From NCBI RefSeq assembly GCF_031178195.1, contig NZ_JAPSJL010000005.1, positions 177,887-241,886 of the forward strand: a stretch of DNA of 64,000 nucleotides, in the 5' to 3' direction. Below are positions 1-8,850 of this stretch, piece by piece. The position numbers and the translations under genes were made by a program. Every line of letters starts with the position of its first letter. The first letter of the stretch is position 1. The notes under the pieces were generated by a model that did not search any database, was not told the DNA's origin, and saw only the letters and a program-made list of their open reading frames with translations. The stretch is from Zhihengliuella sp. Its GTDB lineage: Bacteria > Actinomycetota > Actinomycetes > Actinomycetales > Micrococcaceae.

Positions 1-95
<95 letters not shown>

Positions 96-120
96 CTTCT
101 CTGTCGTGACTCAGCGCAAA

Positions 121-1695
121 TTAGTTGCGCAGGCGCCGCGCGTGACGCAGTCCGTGCAGCTGAGCATCGAACTCGTCGTCGACATGCGGGACTGCAGTCG
201 CCGGCTCCGCGGATGCCGATCTGGTCTTCTTGGCGTTCCGACGCGCTGACTTCTTCCCCGCTCCGGCGTCGGAGCTGGAGGAGTAATACTGGCCGTAGTA
301 GCCGTACTGCGCAGAGCCAATGCCCTTGGTGGGCACCTGGTTCAGGATCACACCGAGCACGCGCGCGCCGACTCGTCGAAGGTTCTCCAGCGACTTCCCA
401 AACTCGTCGACTGTGGTCTTGCCTGCACGTACGGTCACGAGCATCCCGTCGGCCAATGTGGACAGAACCAGAGCATCGGTCACGGGGAGAAGCGGCGGCG
501 CATCGATAATGACCACGTGATCAGCGACGAGCGTGTCGATGAGACGCACCATGGCCTGTGTTCCTAGGAGTTCAGCAGGATTCGGCGGCATTCGTCCGGC
601 TGCAAGAATTTCCAGCTCTGGGATGGGGCCATACGGCATGAGGACGTCTTCAACGTAGGCGGTTCCGGCCAGCACATCAGACAGTCCGGCACCGCCAGGC
701 AAATCGAAAATGATACTTTGCACGGAACGGCGAAGGTCAGCATCAATAAGGACTGTGCGCTTCCCAGTGGCTGCGATGGCGGCCGCCAGATTGGCCGCCA
801 CGGAGGACTTGCCTTCGGCGGCAACGGAAGACGTGACGACAATGGAGCCTGGCGGATTGTCCACATCGACATACGAGAGGTTAATCCGCAATTCCCGGAG
901 CGCTTCGGCGAATGCATGGCCGTGTTTATCGTTCGCTAATTCCAAAGTCGGACCGCTGACTACGGCCCTGCCCTTCTTGAGCCGCTCATCCTGCGGAATT
1001 GTGCCGACAACCGAGCACCCCATCCCCTCCACGATCGTGGTGGACCGGATCCGACGGTCTAGATGCTGCCTCAAAATCGCATAAGCAGCTCCGAGAGCGA
1101 TCCCCAAAACTGCGCCGATGAGGACCGCCAACTGCACGTTCGGCGAATACGGACTCGTAGGCAGGGTGGGCAACCCTAGCGTTTCAATCCGGACCGACGG
1201 ACTAGCTTCAGAGTCAGTCACACCGGTTAGTTCAATGTCTCTAACCTGTCGGGCCAGGGACTCCATCCACACCTCAGCCAGTCGTTGCGCCTCGTCTGGG
1301 CTGGGTGCGACCGCCGCAATCCGTATCTCGGCGGTACCTGTCGGCACCGATACAGAGACTCGTTGAAGAAGCGTGCTCTCGCTGACTGGAACATCTAGAG
1401 TCCTTTTTACTTCACTCGCAACCGTCCTGCTCTTAGCAATGCTGCTGTAGGCTGTAGCTTTCGACTTGGACAGGTTGTCGCCAACCAAGGCGCTGCCAAG
1501 ATCCTCTGATCCTACGACAAGCACAAGACCAGAGGCCGTAGATTGATACATTTTAGGTTGCGTAAGAGCCCAGGATGCCGCCAGCACCAAGGCAAGTACG
1601 ACAATCACACCAACCCCGCGCCAGTAAGTGCGGAGGACAGCGAAATGCTGACGAAGATCTCGTCTCGCTGCTAGCTCTCGATTGGTTGCTTCCAA
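121..1695 (-). CDS. Polysaccharide-chain-length regulator / BY-type tyrosine autokinase (copy 1)
   Basis: A 524-residue membrane protein fusing a Wzz-like domain to a bacterial tyrosine kinase (CpsC/CpsD or Wzc type), expected to control EPS chain length and export. Membrane segments lie at about residues 27-46 and 187-208. The cytosolic kinase has a Walker A with AEGKSS near 293-298, a Walker A' VLIDADLRR near 315-323 and a Walker B VVIIDAP near 394-400. A C-terminal tyrosine cluster (YGYYGQYY, about 464-471) is followed by a basic tail. The start is TTG at 1695, preceded by AGGAA, which gives an N-terminus matching the paralogue at 14518-16095. Base composition is more AT-rich than that paralogue. 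The gene is divergent from the polymerase gene at 2193. No cognate low-molecular-weight phosphatase is seen in the window. Confidence 0.9.
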   Translation of the reverse strand: MEATNRELAARRDLRQHFAVLRTYWRGVGVIVVLALVLAASWALTQPKMYQSTASGLVLVVGSEDLGSALVGDNLSKSKATAYSSIAKSRTVASEVKRTLDVPVSESTLLQRVSVSVPTGTAEIRIAAVAPSPDEAQRLAEVWMESLARQVRDIELTGVTDSEASPSVRIETLGLPTLPTSPYSPNVQLAVLIGAVLGIALGAAYAILRQHLDRRIRSTTIVEGMGCSVVGTIPQDERLKKGRAVVSGPTLELANDKHGHAFAEALRELRINLSYVDVDNPPGSIVVTSSVAAEGKSSVAANLAAAIAATGKRTVLIDADLRRSVQSIIFDLPGGAGLSDVLAGTAYVEDVLMPYGPIPELEILAAGRMPPNPAELLGTQAMVRLIDTLVADHVVIIDAPPLLPVTDALVLSTLADGMLVTVRAGKTTVDEFGKSLENLRRVGARVLGVILNQVPTKGIGSAQYGYYGQYYSSSSDAGAGKKSARRNAKKTRSASAEPATAVPHVDDEFDAQLHGLRHARRLRN

Positions 1696-2192
1696 GTTCC
1701 TGCCCCCGAACGTCTACTGGATAGTTCCGCGCCACTCACACGGCCAGCGCCCAGTCCATTGTACTGACTCGATGCGGAGCGGACGTCAGCTCCCCGGCAT
1801 CACGTCCAGAGCCGTCACGATGTCGGGTGGTGAATTGCTATTTCAGCATGGCCAGTACTTGCACAATATGCTGTGTAGAAACTACACTCTACGCCTCGAA
1901 GCGCCGAACGCTCAATTGAAGATTCTCCTGGCACTCTTGGCCAGGCACTGTGAGCGCCCCAAGGAAGATCCGACAGCTAGTCGTTCCGGCATCCTATACA
2001 TTGGGAAGGCGAAGGGTCCCTAATAGAGTCGCCACCCCTGTCGAGGCCGCCTATCCCTCGTCGTGAAGACCAAGTGTACGCCTAACCGGGCATTTAATCG
2101 GTGAAACACGGGGCAACCCACGACGGAGAACGAGAAGCGGCCGACGTCGGGTAGACTCTGCGTGCCTCGCCATCATTAGCCCAGGGGGAAGA
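1696..2192. promoter_or_regulatory. Divergent intergenic region with candidate promoter for the Wzy gene
   Basis: This 497-bp stretch separates the minus-strand kinase from the plus-strand polymerase. I find no convincing gene in it. A -10-like TAGACT at 2152-2157 lies 35 nt before the GTG at 2193 and matches the hexamer found before secY, rplN and kinase copy 2; no good -35 is visible. An AGGGGG ribosome binding site is at 2183-2188. Confidence 0.45.
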
Positions 2193-3440
2193 GTGTCAGC
2201 GTCTACGAGCTTCCCAGCGTCGAACTCAGCCCAGGTGAGGGTCGGGACGGCCATCCTGGCACTGACCTGTCTAGCGCTACTAGCGGGCCGATTCACACTT
2301 GACCGAATCTCGCCCGCACTCCCAAACGTTGACCTACGATGGGGGTTCGCCGTACTATTGGCGCTGCTTACGACTTGGTGGCTCTCGATGCCGACCTACC
2401 CAATCGAGCGCAGTATTCCAAAGACGGGCTACTACTGGTTTTCCGCGTGGGCACTATGGATGTTCATCTCCTCCGCATGGTCACCCCTCGGCGCACGTTT
2501 AAGTGAGCGATTAGAAGACATCTTTCTACTGTGGTTCTTCTGCTCCGTTTCCTGGTTACTCCTCTCGATACTTCCCGCCGAAATGACCCATCGAGTTTTC
2601 AACTGGCTCCTCGGGGTCGGCGTCGTATACTTTCTGCTGGCAGTAGCACAGGGCGGGGGCGCTCAAGGTCGCCTCGCGGCCCCGGGCGGTGGTCCAAACG
2701 TATTCGCCAGAATTATGCTTTTAGCATTTCTCGCTGCAATTATGTATCTAATCCAAAGGCGACGCACTCTGATTGCGATTAGTTGCGCTTCATTCTTTGC
2801 GATCGGGGCAGTCATGTCCGGTAGTCGCGGAGCCCTTTTGGGAATTGCCGTAGCGTTACTGCTGGCTTTCATCCCCTTAATCCGGCGACTGGGCGCCTGG
2901 AGGATCCTACTTTGCGTCACAGGGCTTTCTGCACTCGGGTTAATCGTAGCGCACTTCGCCAAACTGGACATAAAGACTTTCATCGAACGCAGGTATATCG
3001 AGCAAACATTCGAACAAGGTTATGCCTCAGGAAGGGTTGTCATTACTCAGGACGCCTGGGGAATGTTTCTAGAGAATCCATTCATCGGTGTCGGCTTAGA
3101 TGGATACTATGCTCTGCAGGAAGTTAGCGGCGCCTTTCAGTACCCGCATAACTTGCTTCTATCGTCTGGCGCGGAGGGGGGCGTGATTGGAATGGTTCTC
3201 CTGTTAGGCGCATGGCTTTCTATCATTATCACTTCGACCAATGCTCGACCTCTCTCCGCGACAACACTGATTGCTCTCGTAGCGTTTCTATTTTTAGTGG
3301 TAGCCTCATTCACTTCAGGTGATTACTACGACTCTCGCTACAGCTGGTTTTTCGGCGCATTGGCTACGATTGCAGCCCAAAAGACCGCGCCATCTTACTA
3401 TGCTGTTTCACGTCCACGAGTGGCCAACCATTTGGAATAG
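2193..3440 (+). CDS. O-antigen ligase/polymerase-like membrane protein (Wzy-like)
   Basis: A 415-residue polytopic membrane protein with roughly ten to twelve hydrophobic segments, the architecture of the O-antigen ligase / Wzy polymerase superfamily. The large loop between the late helices (about residues 250-320) contains the family-like stretch YPHNLLL, with the His-Asn seen in WaaL/Wzy-type proteins. It probably polymerises the repeat unit of EPS locus 1 on the outer face of the membrane. GTG start at 2193 after AGGGGG with good spacing. Composition is AT-rich relative to the housekeeping genes, suggesting acquisition. The IS110 remnant lies just downstream. Ligase versus polymerase cannot be decided from sequence. 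Confidence 0.8.
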   Translation: MSASTSFPASNSAQVRVGTAILALTCLALLAGRFTLDRISPALPNVDLRWGFAVLLALLTTWWLSMPTYPIERSIPKTGYYWFSAWALWMFISSAWSPLGARLSERLEDIFLLWFFCSVSWLLLSILPAEMTHRVFNWLLGVGVVYFLLAVAQGGGAQGRLAAPGGGPNVFARIMLLAFLAAIMYLIQRRRTLIAISCASFFAIGAVMSGSRGALLGIAVALLLAFIPLIRRLGAWRILLCVTGLSALGLIVAHFAKLDIKTFIERRYIEQTFEQGYASGRVVITQDAWGMFLENPFIGVGLDGYYALQEVSGAFQYPHNLLLSSGAEGGVIGMVLLLGAWLSIIITSTNARPLSATTLIALVAFLFLVVASFTSGDYYDSRYSWFFGALATIAAQKTAPSYYAVSRPRVANHLE

Positions 3441-3559
3441 GCTAAGAGAACTCCACCGCGACGGCCCTGGTGCCGGCCGACGGCCAGATGGTCCGCATTG
3501 AAGAAAAAACACATTTGGGGCCCGCACTCCTAGCGGTACACCAGTTCCGCTGATATAGG

Positions 3560-3650
3560 TCGTAGGTCTTCACAAGACACCTCCGGAGGTGCCAGAAGGG
3601 ATCTATCCGATTCCTTCGAGGATCCTGGGCGTTGCAGCGCCCGGGTTTTC
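3560..3650 (+). ncRNA. Candidate IS110 bridge RNA (left-end structured RNA)
   Basis: The leader upstream of the transposase holds several hairpins: GTCTT-CAC-AAGAC at 3566-3578, the perfect palindrome CACCTCCGGAGGTG at 3578-3591, and GGGCG/CGCCC at 3627-3642 followed by GGGTTTTC, which looks like an intrinsic terminator. In IS110-group elements a bridge RNA is encoded between the left end and the recombinase gene, so position and structure fit. I cannot identify target- or donor-binding loops by eye. A near-copy of the palindrome (CCCTCCGGAGGTG, 3662-3674) overlaps the transposase ribosome binding site. Confidence 0.35.
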
Positions 3651-3678
3651 TCCTGGTCTAACCCTCCGGAGGTGTGTT

Positions 3679-4891
3679 GTGTCTGCTCATGATCTCTCAG
3701 ATGCCGTCGTCGTTGCAGTGGAGGTCGGCAAGAATGTCTTCGCTGTCTCAGCTACCGACGGGCGGCGGAGGGGACTGCTCGGACCTCTCGAGGCCCCGAT
3801 GACCTGGACCGGGATGCGGTCGCGCGGATCGAGTCCGTCCTGCCGGCCCGGGCACCGGTCCGGGTCGGGATCGAGGCAGCCGGCCACTACCACCTGCCCC
3901 TTCTCGCAGATTCCTGCTGGCCGGCCGGGTGGCAGGTGCTGCAGCTGAATCCGGCCCATGTGGCCGAGCAGCGGCGCGTCCAGGGCCGACGTCGGGTCAA
4001 GACCGATGCCCTGGACCTAGAGGCCATCACCGAGCTCGTCCTGGCCGGACGGGGCATGCCGGGGCCCGGGCGCACCGACGCGCTCGAGGAGCTTCGGGCG
4101 CTGGCCTGGCACCGCTCCCGCCGAGTCCTGGCCCGGACGGCGGTGAAGAACCACCTCCTGGGCCAGCTCGACCGCACCTTCCCGGCCTCTCTGGGGCACT
4201 GGCCGACGTGTTGGGCACCCGGGTCGGACGCTTGGTCGCCGCGCATTTCGCCGACCCCGATCGTCTGGCCGCCCTCGGAGCGGACCGATTCGTTCAGTTC
4301 GCCACGGACCGGGGGGTGCACGTGTCCCGGACGGTCGCGGCCCGGCTGGTAGCTGCCGCCCGCGACGCGCTGCCCCAACGCGGCGCGGCCGCCGCGCGCG
4401 GAGTCCTCGCCGCTGACCTGGCCCTGCTCGAAGTCCTCGACGGCCAGATCGCCGCCGCCGAGGACGCTCTCGCGGACCTGCTTCCGGCCACGGCGTTCCA
4501 GGTGCTGCGCACCGTGCCCGGTTGGGGCGCCGTGCGGGCCGCGAACTACGGCGCCGCACTGGGCGATCCGTCCCGGTGGCCCGGGCCCGCGCAGGTCTAC
4601 CGGGCCTCCGGGCTCTCCCCGGCCCAGTACGAGTCCGCCGGACACCGCCGCGACGGGACCATCAGCCGCGAAGGAAGCGTCCCGCTCCGCCGGGCCCTGA
4701 TCGACCTCGGACTCGGGCTGTGGCTGCACGACCCCGCCGCCCGCGCCTACGGGGCCGCCCTGCGATCCCGCGGCAAGAAGGGCAAAGTTATCGCCTGCGC
4801 CATGGCTCACCGCGCGAACCGCATCGCGTACGCAATGGTGCGCGACCAGCGAGCCTACGACCCCGCCCGCTGGCCCCTCCAGGAGGACTGA
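3679..4891 (+). pseudogene. IS110-family transposase with two frameshifts
   Basis: Three consecutive reading frames together spell one IS110 transposase. Frame 1 runs from GTG 3679 (GGAGG at 3668-3672) to about 3800. Frame 2 runs from there to about 4185 and contains VGIEAAGHYH and VKTDALD. Frame 3 runs to TGA 4891 and contains the C-terminal YRASGLSPAQYESAG. Both shifts behave as single-base losses; the second is in a CCCGGCC run at 4181-4187. Restoring two bases would give 404 residues, a normal length. Of the DEDD catalytic set, the Glu and the paired Asp are present, but the first Asp is Glu (VAVEVGK). The Ser-region motif is intact. It is either a decayed element or a sequence with two indel errors. 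Confidence 0.85.
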
Positions 4892-5241
4892 ACCCGCACA
4901 GCTCTTCCCCACCGCCCCGCCAGAGTGCACTCTGGATGGTGGCGGAGGGCCGGAACAGACGCCGCTTCCGCTATGGCGGGCCCCTACGGGTCACGCCGCG
5001 CCTAGCTGGGCGCCCGGCCCTTCGTCCCCACGCAGCTCGAACGACGCCAGATGGCCCACCGGCCCACCGGTGAGGCCGCATCAGTCAGCGTGAGCGCGAC
5101 AGCAGGCGCACCGCGCCACCACCTCGAAGAGCACCACAGAGCGGACCCCGCCACGCCACGAAGCGCCCCCGCGCACACGTGGCCATCCCCACGCGCCCCC
5201 ACGCTCCCCTTGACACGCCCTATAGCCAGCTAGGCACTCCT

Positions 5242-6115
5242 TCGCACCCCTGAGTTCATGCTCCTGGGGGGCGTCATGGAGCCGGTGGCTCTGCCGTCAA
5301 TCTGCCGCGTGAAAACTTCGGCGCGGGACGCGCCCCGGTCGCGATGCGGACGTAGGTGAGACCCGCTACCCCCAACTAATCCATTGGCTTCACGCGGACA
5401 CGGCAGGGAAGGTCCGAGCGCGGCCGAGACCGTAGCCGGAGCCTGTCGCCCCCCAACGCCCTAAGAGGTACCAGCCGCGCGCATCCGGCGGGCGCACTAA
5501 CCCGTTCTGGGCACCTATCCGGAACGGCACATCATCGGCAACCAGGTTACGATCCCATACAACAATAGTTCGCAGAGGTCGGCCACCGCGGCTCCACGCG
5601 ACGAACCGGTCCTCACCGCCCAGTAGCCGCGACAAGGGATTAACCCACGCTCTGGTCGATTGAGCGGATGCGCTGGTCCCAAACCAGACGCGATCCCGAC
5701 AGGGATCGATAGGCCCTTCTCGTCGCATGACGGCCGCACTACGTGCGCTAATATGGCGATGCGGGTCCTAAAGAACCTGTTAACGGACTTCAACACAATC
5801 GAGCCTCGATTGAGCCCAGTTCCTGAACAGCGTGCGTACCCGAACTTGCTCGCGGCTGGCGTCAGTCTCAGCTGTCCCATAACACAGACGCCACACTCCG
5901 GTCGAAATCCGGAGTCTCGGCAGCATATCCCTGGTAACCGTGAACCTCGCGGGAGAGTCCACGGCCTCAACCACTCAGTCATCTTACCCACAAAAGTGAA
6001 CCGAAGTACTTGGGAACTTCTAGGCCACACCCAGCTTCATATCCAATGGTCGAACGGAGCTAAGCCGAGGGTTGGTCAAGCTGACGCGATAAGTAAAATC
6101 AGCCATATTTCTGAG
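5242..6115. other. Gene-poor stretch between IS110 and the glycosyltransferase
   Basis: About 870 bp without a convincing gene. Open frames of up to 171 codons exist on both strands, but they overlap each other, lack ribosome binding sites and show no recognisable motif. GC content falls from left to right. The likeliest reading is debris of an EPS gene or a former insertion-sequence flank; I could not identify the parent gene. Confidence 0.5.
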
Positions 6116-7354
6116 CTACCGACTCGAGCGGACTTCATTTGACGAAAGAACGTCATCAAAGACGTCAATAAGTTTGGCAGCGAGATTGTCACGGGCAAAC
6201 TCGGTCTCTGCCAGATTCTTCGCTGAACGACGTGCCCTCGCCATACCTGCCTCATCATTGACAAACTCGACGAAACGCCGAGCATCTGCGTCAGATGCCT
6301 CAGGCGAAAGAACAACTCCCGCGCCACTCCTTTCCAGGATCTCTGCTTGCCACCCACCATGATTAATGGCGATTGGGCGCCCAGCAGCGAAAGAGTCGAA
6401 GACCTTATTGGCGCTGTTTCCTGCCAGTCCCGGTATATCAGCCACAGTTGAAATATTTATGGTCGCCGCGCCAAAAATGCCACAAACATTTTCTTTAGGG
6501 ACTCCGGGGTCAAAGTACACAGTCGAATTTAGCAGAGATCTCTTCGCCGCAAGCTCGACGAGCTCATCTTTCTCGGGGCCTTCTCCAACGAGATAAAACA
6601 AGATAGTATCATCTATACTACGAACGCGATCAGCCAAATCAATAATGTAACGAACGTACTTTGCCGGGCCGAATGTTCCACAATAGACCGCCAACTTTTT
6701 TCCATAAAATTCAGGTCGCGAATCGATCAACTCTGCTCCTTGAGTATCTGCGTCCGCAAAGGTGTCCAGGTCCGAACCGTTCGGAATGACACTTACACGA
6801 TCTTCAGAATATCCGGTCTCTACAACTCCGGCCTTCATTTCAGGAGATAAAGCGACAATGGCGTCGGCTCTTCGGTAGATAGTCTTCTCCAGCCAAACAG
6901 CAGCTGCGCGCATTATCGGATTCTTGAGAGCGCCCATCGCTATCGGTATAGCTGGCCACAAATCTCTTACCTCGAAAACAAAAGGCGACCGACGGCCTAA
7001 AACTGCAATCAGCCCAGGAATACCAATTGTTAAAGGAGTACTAGTCGCGAAAACCAAGTCACTATTCAGTTTTCGGGCTCGGAAGGAAGAAACTACAGCG
7101 AACTCAAGAAAAGCAACTAGACGCCTCATCACCCCCATTTTTTGATCGTATGGAACTGGGTAATAATGGACTCGTGCTCCATTGACGTCTTCGACCCGCC
7201 AAGTCTTCCGGCCAGAACGGCGCAGAGCCCGATCCGACGTAATGACGTCCACGCGGTGCCCCGCTCTCACGAGGCGCTTAGTCATCTCGTACGTACGACT
7301 TCCCCCGTTCTGTTCTGGTTTTACAAAATACTGATGCAGATAAGTGATATGCAT
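6116..7354 (-). CDS. GT4-family glycosyltransferase, WbuB-like
   Basis: A 412-residue GT-B fold glycosyltransferase. The N-terminal half opens with MHITYLHQYF and has the loop around KPEQNGGSRTYEM typical of WbuB/WcaI-type enzymes that move amino-deoxy sugars. The C-terminal half has CGTFGPAKYV, VGEGPEKDEL and a nucleotide-sugar site around GLAGNSANKVFDSFAAGRP. It should add a sugar from a nucleotide donor to the lipid-linked repeat unit on the cytosolic face. The ATG at 7354 is preceded by GGGAG. Strongly AT-rich for this genome. It is the last gene of the minus-strand half of EPS locus 1. Confidence 0.88.
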   Translation of the reverse strand: MHITYLHQYFVKPEQNGGSRTYEMTKRLVRAGHRVDVITSDRALRRSGRKTWRVEDVNGARVHYYPVPYDQKMGVMRRLVAFLEFAVVSSFRARKLNSDLVFATSTPLTIGIPGLIAVLGRRSPFVFEVRDLWPAIPIAMGALKNPIMRAAAVWLEKTIYRRADAIVALSPEMKAGVVETGYSEDRVSVIPNGSDLDTFADADTQGAELIDSRPEFYGKKLAVYCGTFGPAKYVRYIIDLADRVRSIDDTILFYLVGEGPEKDELVELAAKRSLLNSTVYFDPGVPKENVCGIFGAATINISTVADIPGLAGNSANKVFDSFAAGRPIAINHGGWQAEILERSGAGVVLSPEASDADARRFVEFVNDEAGMARARRSAKNLAETEFARDNLAAKLIDVFDDVLSSNEVRSSR

Positions 7355-7407
7355 GAGATACTCCCGGAGTTAAAAACAAAGAAGGGTTGATTAAGTCTCG
7401 ATTGACG

Positions 7408-7413
7408 ATTATA
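7408..7413 (-). promoter_or_regulatory. Candidate -10 element before the glycosyltransferase
   Basis: A perfect TATAAT on the minus strand lies 53 nt before the glycosyltransferase start. A perfect TTGACA is also nearby but only 6 nt away, so it cannot be its -35 partner. An inverted repeat ATTGAC/GTCAAT (7401-7406, 7421-7426) surrounds it. Confidence 0.3.
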
Positions 7414-7475
7414 TCGCCGTGTCAATATTCCTAAGGCGCTCCCAAGCCAGCGGCAGCGAGACAAGCAAGGCCATC

Positions 7476-8741
7476 TTAAGGCGCCTCAGATTTCTGCCTG
7501 ATAGCCATCACGCAACTAACGAAGAAGCAAACTGAATACCCAAGTACAGAACCATAGGCGGCCCCCAAAGCGCCAAGAGACGGAATGAGGACGAGATATG
7601 CGAGTATGGATACCGCCATCCCTGCGCCCTCAATCACTGATACAGCTGTCCCCGCACCCCGAGATATAAGCACACCCTGCGTTAACCGGGATAGGGAGTA
7701 GAAAATGGCTGCAACACTCAGGGGAAGAAAGAGAGTCATGCCGGCCGCATACGGCTTCGGAAGAAATTGTGTAACAATGTAATCAAGAAGAAACGCAATT
7801 ACTGCCACGAGGCCGACTGTAATTATTAAGGCAATCCCACACATTAACGACACCATCCTCTTTGAAGGAGGAGCTTCCTTCCAAGCGTGGAGTCGAGAAT
7901 CAGCCCACTGCTGCACCGGCCATGTAGCCATATCAATCGCCGTTGCCACTACGACGTAGATTCCGAGCTCGGCTGCGCTGGAAAGCGCAGGTATCAATAG
8001 TCGGTCAGAGCGTACCATCGCAGTATTGCCTAGTGACGCAGGCAATAAGCGCAAACCCTGTGATCTGACTGTCCTCCCAATTTTGGCTTGACCCGAATCC
8101 ACTGGAGGCGAAACACGACGCGGGGTACAGATGACCACCGTGGCCACGAGACCGGCCACGGTATAGGCGGCGAACCACACCTCAAAGGCTCCTACGTGCA
8201 AGACAGTCAGCAAGAGGCAGCATGCAACTAGCAGAACCTGACTCGCAATTCCAGTAAATACGAACGGACGCCAAGTCCGACTCGCAATATACGCTGTGCG
8301 TACAATCTTCATATGCATCGTTGATACCACGAAAATCGTCGATAGCACCCCGATCATCACAAATGAATAGTTCTCCGTACCCAGTCCGTATAGAACCAGG
8401 AGCAAGCCGATGATTCCCGCCCAGTAACCCGGGCGAACAAGACGTTCCAAAAATGAGACCGTCTCGTTGAACTGTCGGCCACTAACATTGGCAGTAAAGG
8501 GACGCTCCATGCCGAGCATCCCCAAAATTGCCAGCAAATACCCTACCTGGAGGGTCAGTGCGAGCTGCCCTCTGCCCGTTGGATCCAATACAGAGGCGGC
8601 CAATAGGTTGACTACGAAGGCGACCCCAGCAGCGAGGAGCTGTGACGAGACAAGCCAAGTCGTCATGGACATCGCGCCTAGCTGGTGGCGTGTGATTTTC
8701 CTGAGGTAAAACCTAGATCCCGTGCTGCTTGCCAAGATCAA
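7476..8741 (-). CDS. Polysaccharide flippase, Wzx/MATE-like
   Basis: A 421-residue integral membrane protein with about twelve hydrophobic segments, beginning with a segment around residues 28-50 (LVSSQLLAAGVAFVVNLLAA) and the N-terminal DPTGRGQLAL motif characteristic of Wzx-type oligosaccharide translocases. It should flip the undecaprenyl-linked repeat unit of EPS locus 1. The assigned TTG start at 8741 lacks a strong ribosome binding site; ATG at 8672 is an alternative that shortens the N-terminus by 23 residues. It sits between the GNAT gene upstream and the WbuB-like transferase downstream. Confidence 0.85.
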   Translation of the reverse strand: MILASSTGSRFYLRKITRHQLGAMSMTTWLVSSQLLAAGVAFVVNLLAASVLDPTGRGQLALTLQVGYLLAILGMLGMERPFTANVSGRQFNETVSFLERLVRPGYWAGIIGLLLVLYGLGTENYSFVMIGVLSTIFVVSTMHMKIVRTAYIASRTWRPFVFTGIASQVLLVACCLLLTVLHVGAFEVWFAAYTVAGLVATVVICTPRRVSPPVDSGQAKIGRTVRSQGLRLLPASLGNTAMVRSDRLLIPALSSAAELGIYVVVATAIDMATWPVQQWADSRLHAWKEAPPSKRMVSLMCGIALIITVGLVAVIAFLLDYIVTQFLPKPYAAGMTLFLPLSVAAIFYSLSRLTQGVLISRGAGTAVSVIEGAGMAVSILAYLVLIPSLGALGAAYGSVLGYSVCFFVSCVMAIRQKSEAP

Positions 8742-8850
8742 GCACCCGTTCCCACGAGACCAGAACTTTTTCTCGTTCTAGCGAGACAAGTAGAAGATAG
8801 GCCAGATTCACTGAGCCGATTGGTAGCGTTTTCAATCGCAACTCCGTCCA

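Larger units (their letters stand above)
3524..5241 (+). mobile_element. IS110-family insertion sequence (degenerate), boundaries tentative
   Basis: The element contains an IS110-type transposase reading plus, a structured leader upstream and a non-coding right end. IS110 elements lack terminal inverted repeats, so the ends are hard to see. The 8-mer GCACTCCT occurs at 3524-3531 and again at 5234-5241 and is used here as provisional boundary. A stretch CCCTTGACACGCCCTATAG just inside the right repeat resembles right ends I associate with actinobacterial IS110 elements. The GC content is high, in contrast to the AT-rich EPS genes on either side. The 8-mer match could be chance. Confidence 0.5.

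Noticed and set aside
3790..4190. Programmed frameshifting of the IS110 transposase
   Set aside because: IS110 recombinases are normally a single frame, there are two shifts in the same direction, and no slippery heptamer is apparent. Decay or sequencing error is simpler.
7401..7426. A consensus TTGACA plus TATAAT promoter before the WbuB-like gene
   Set aside because: The two hexamers are only 6 nt apart, so they cannot act together; only the -10 is kept, at low confidence.
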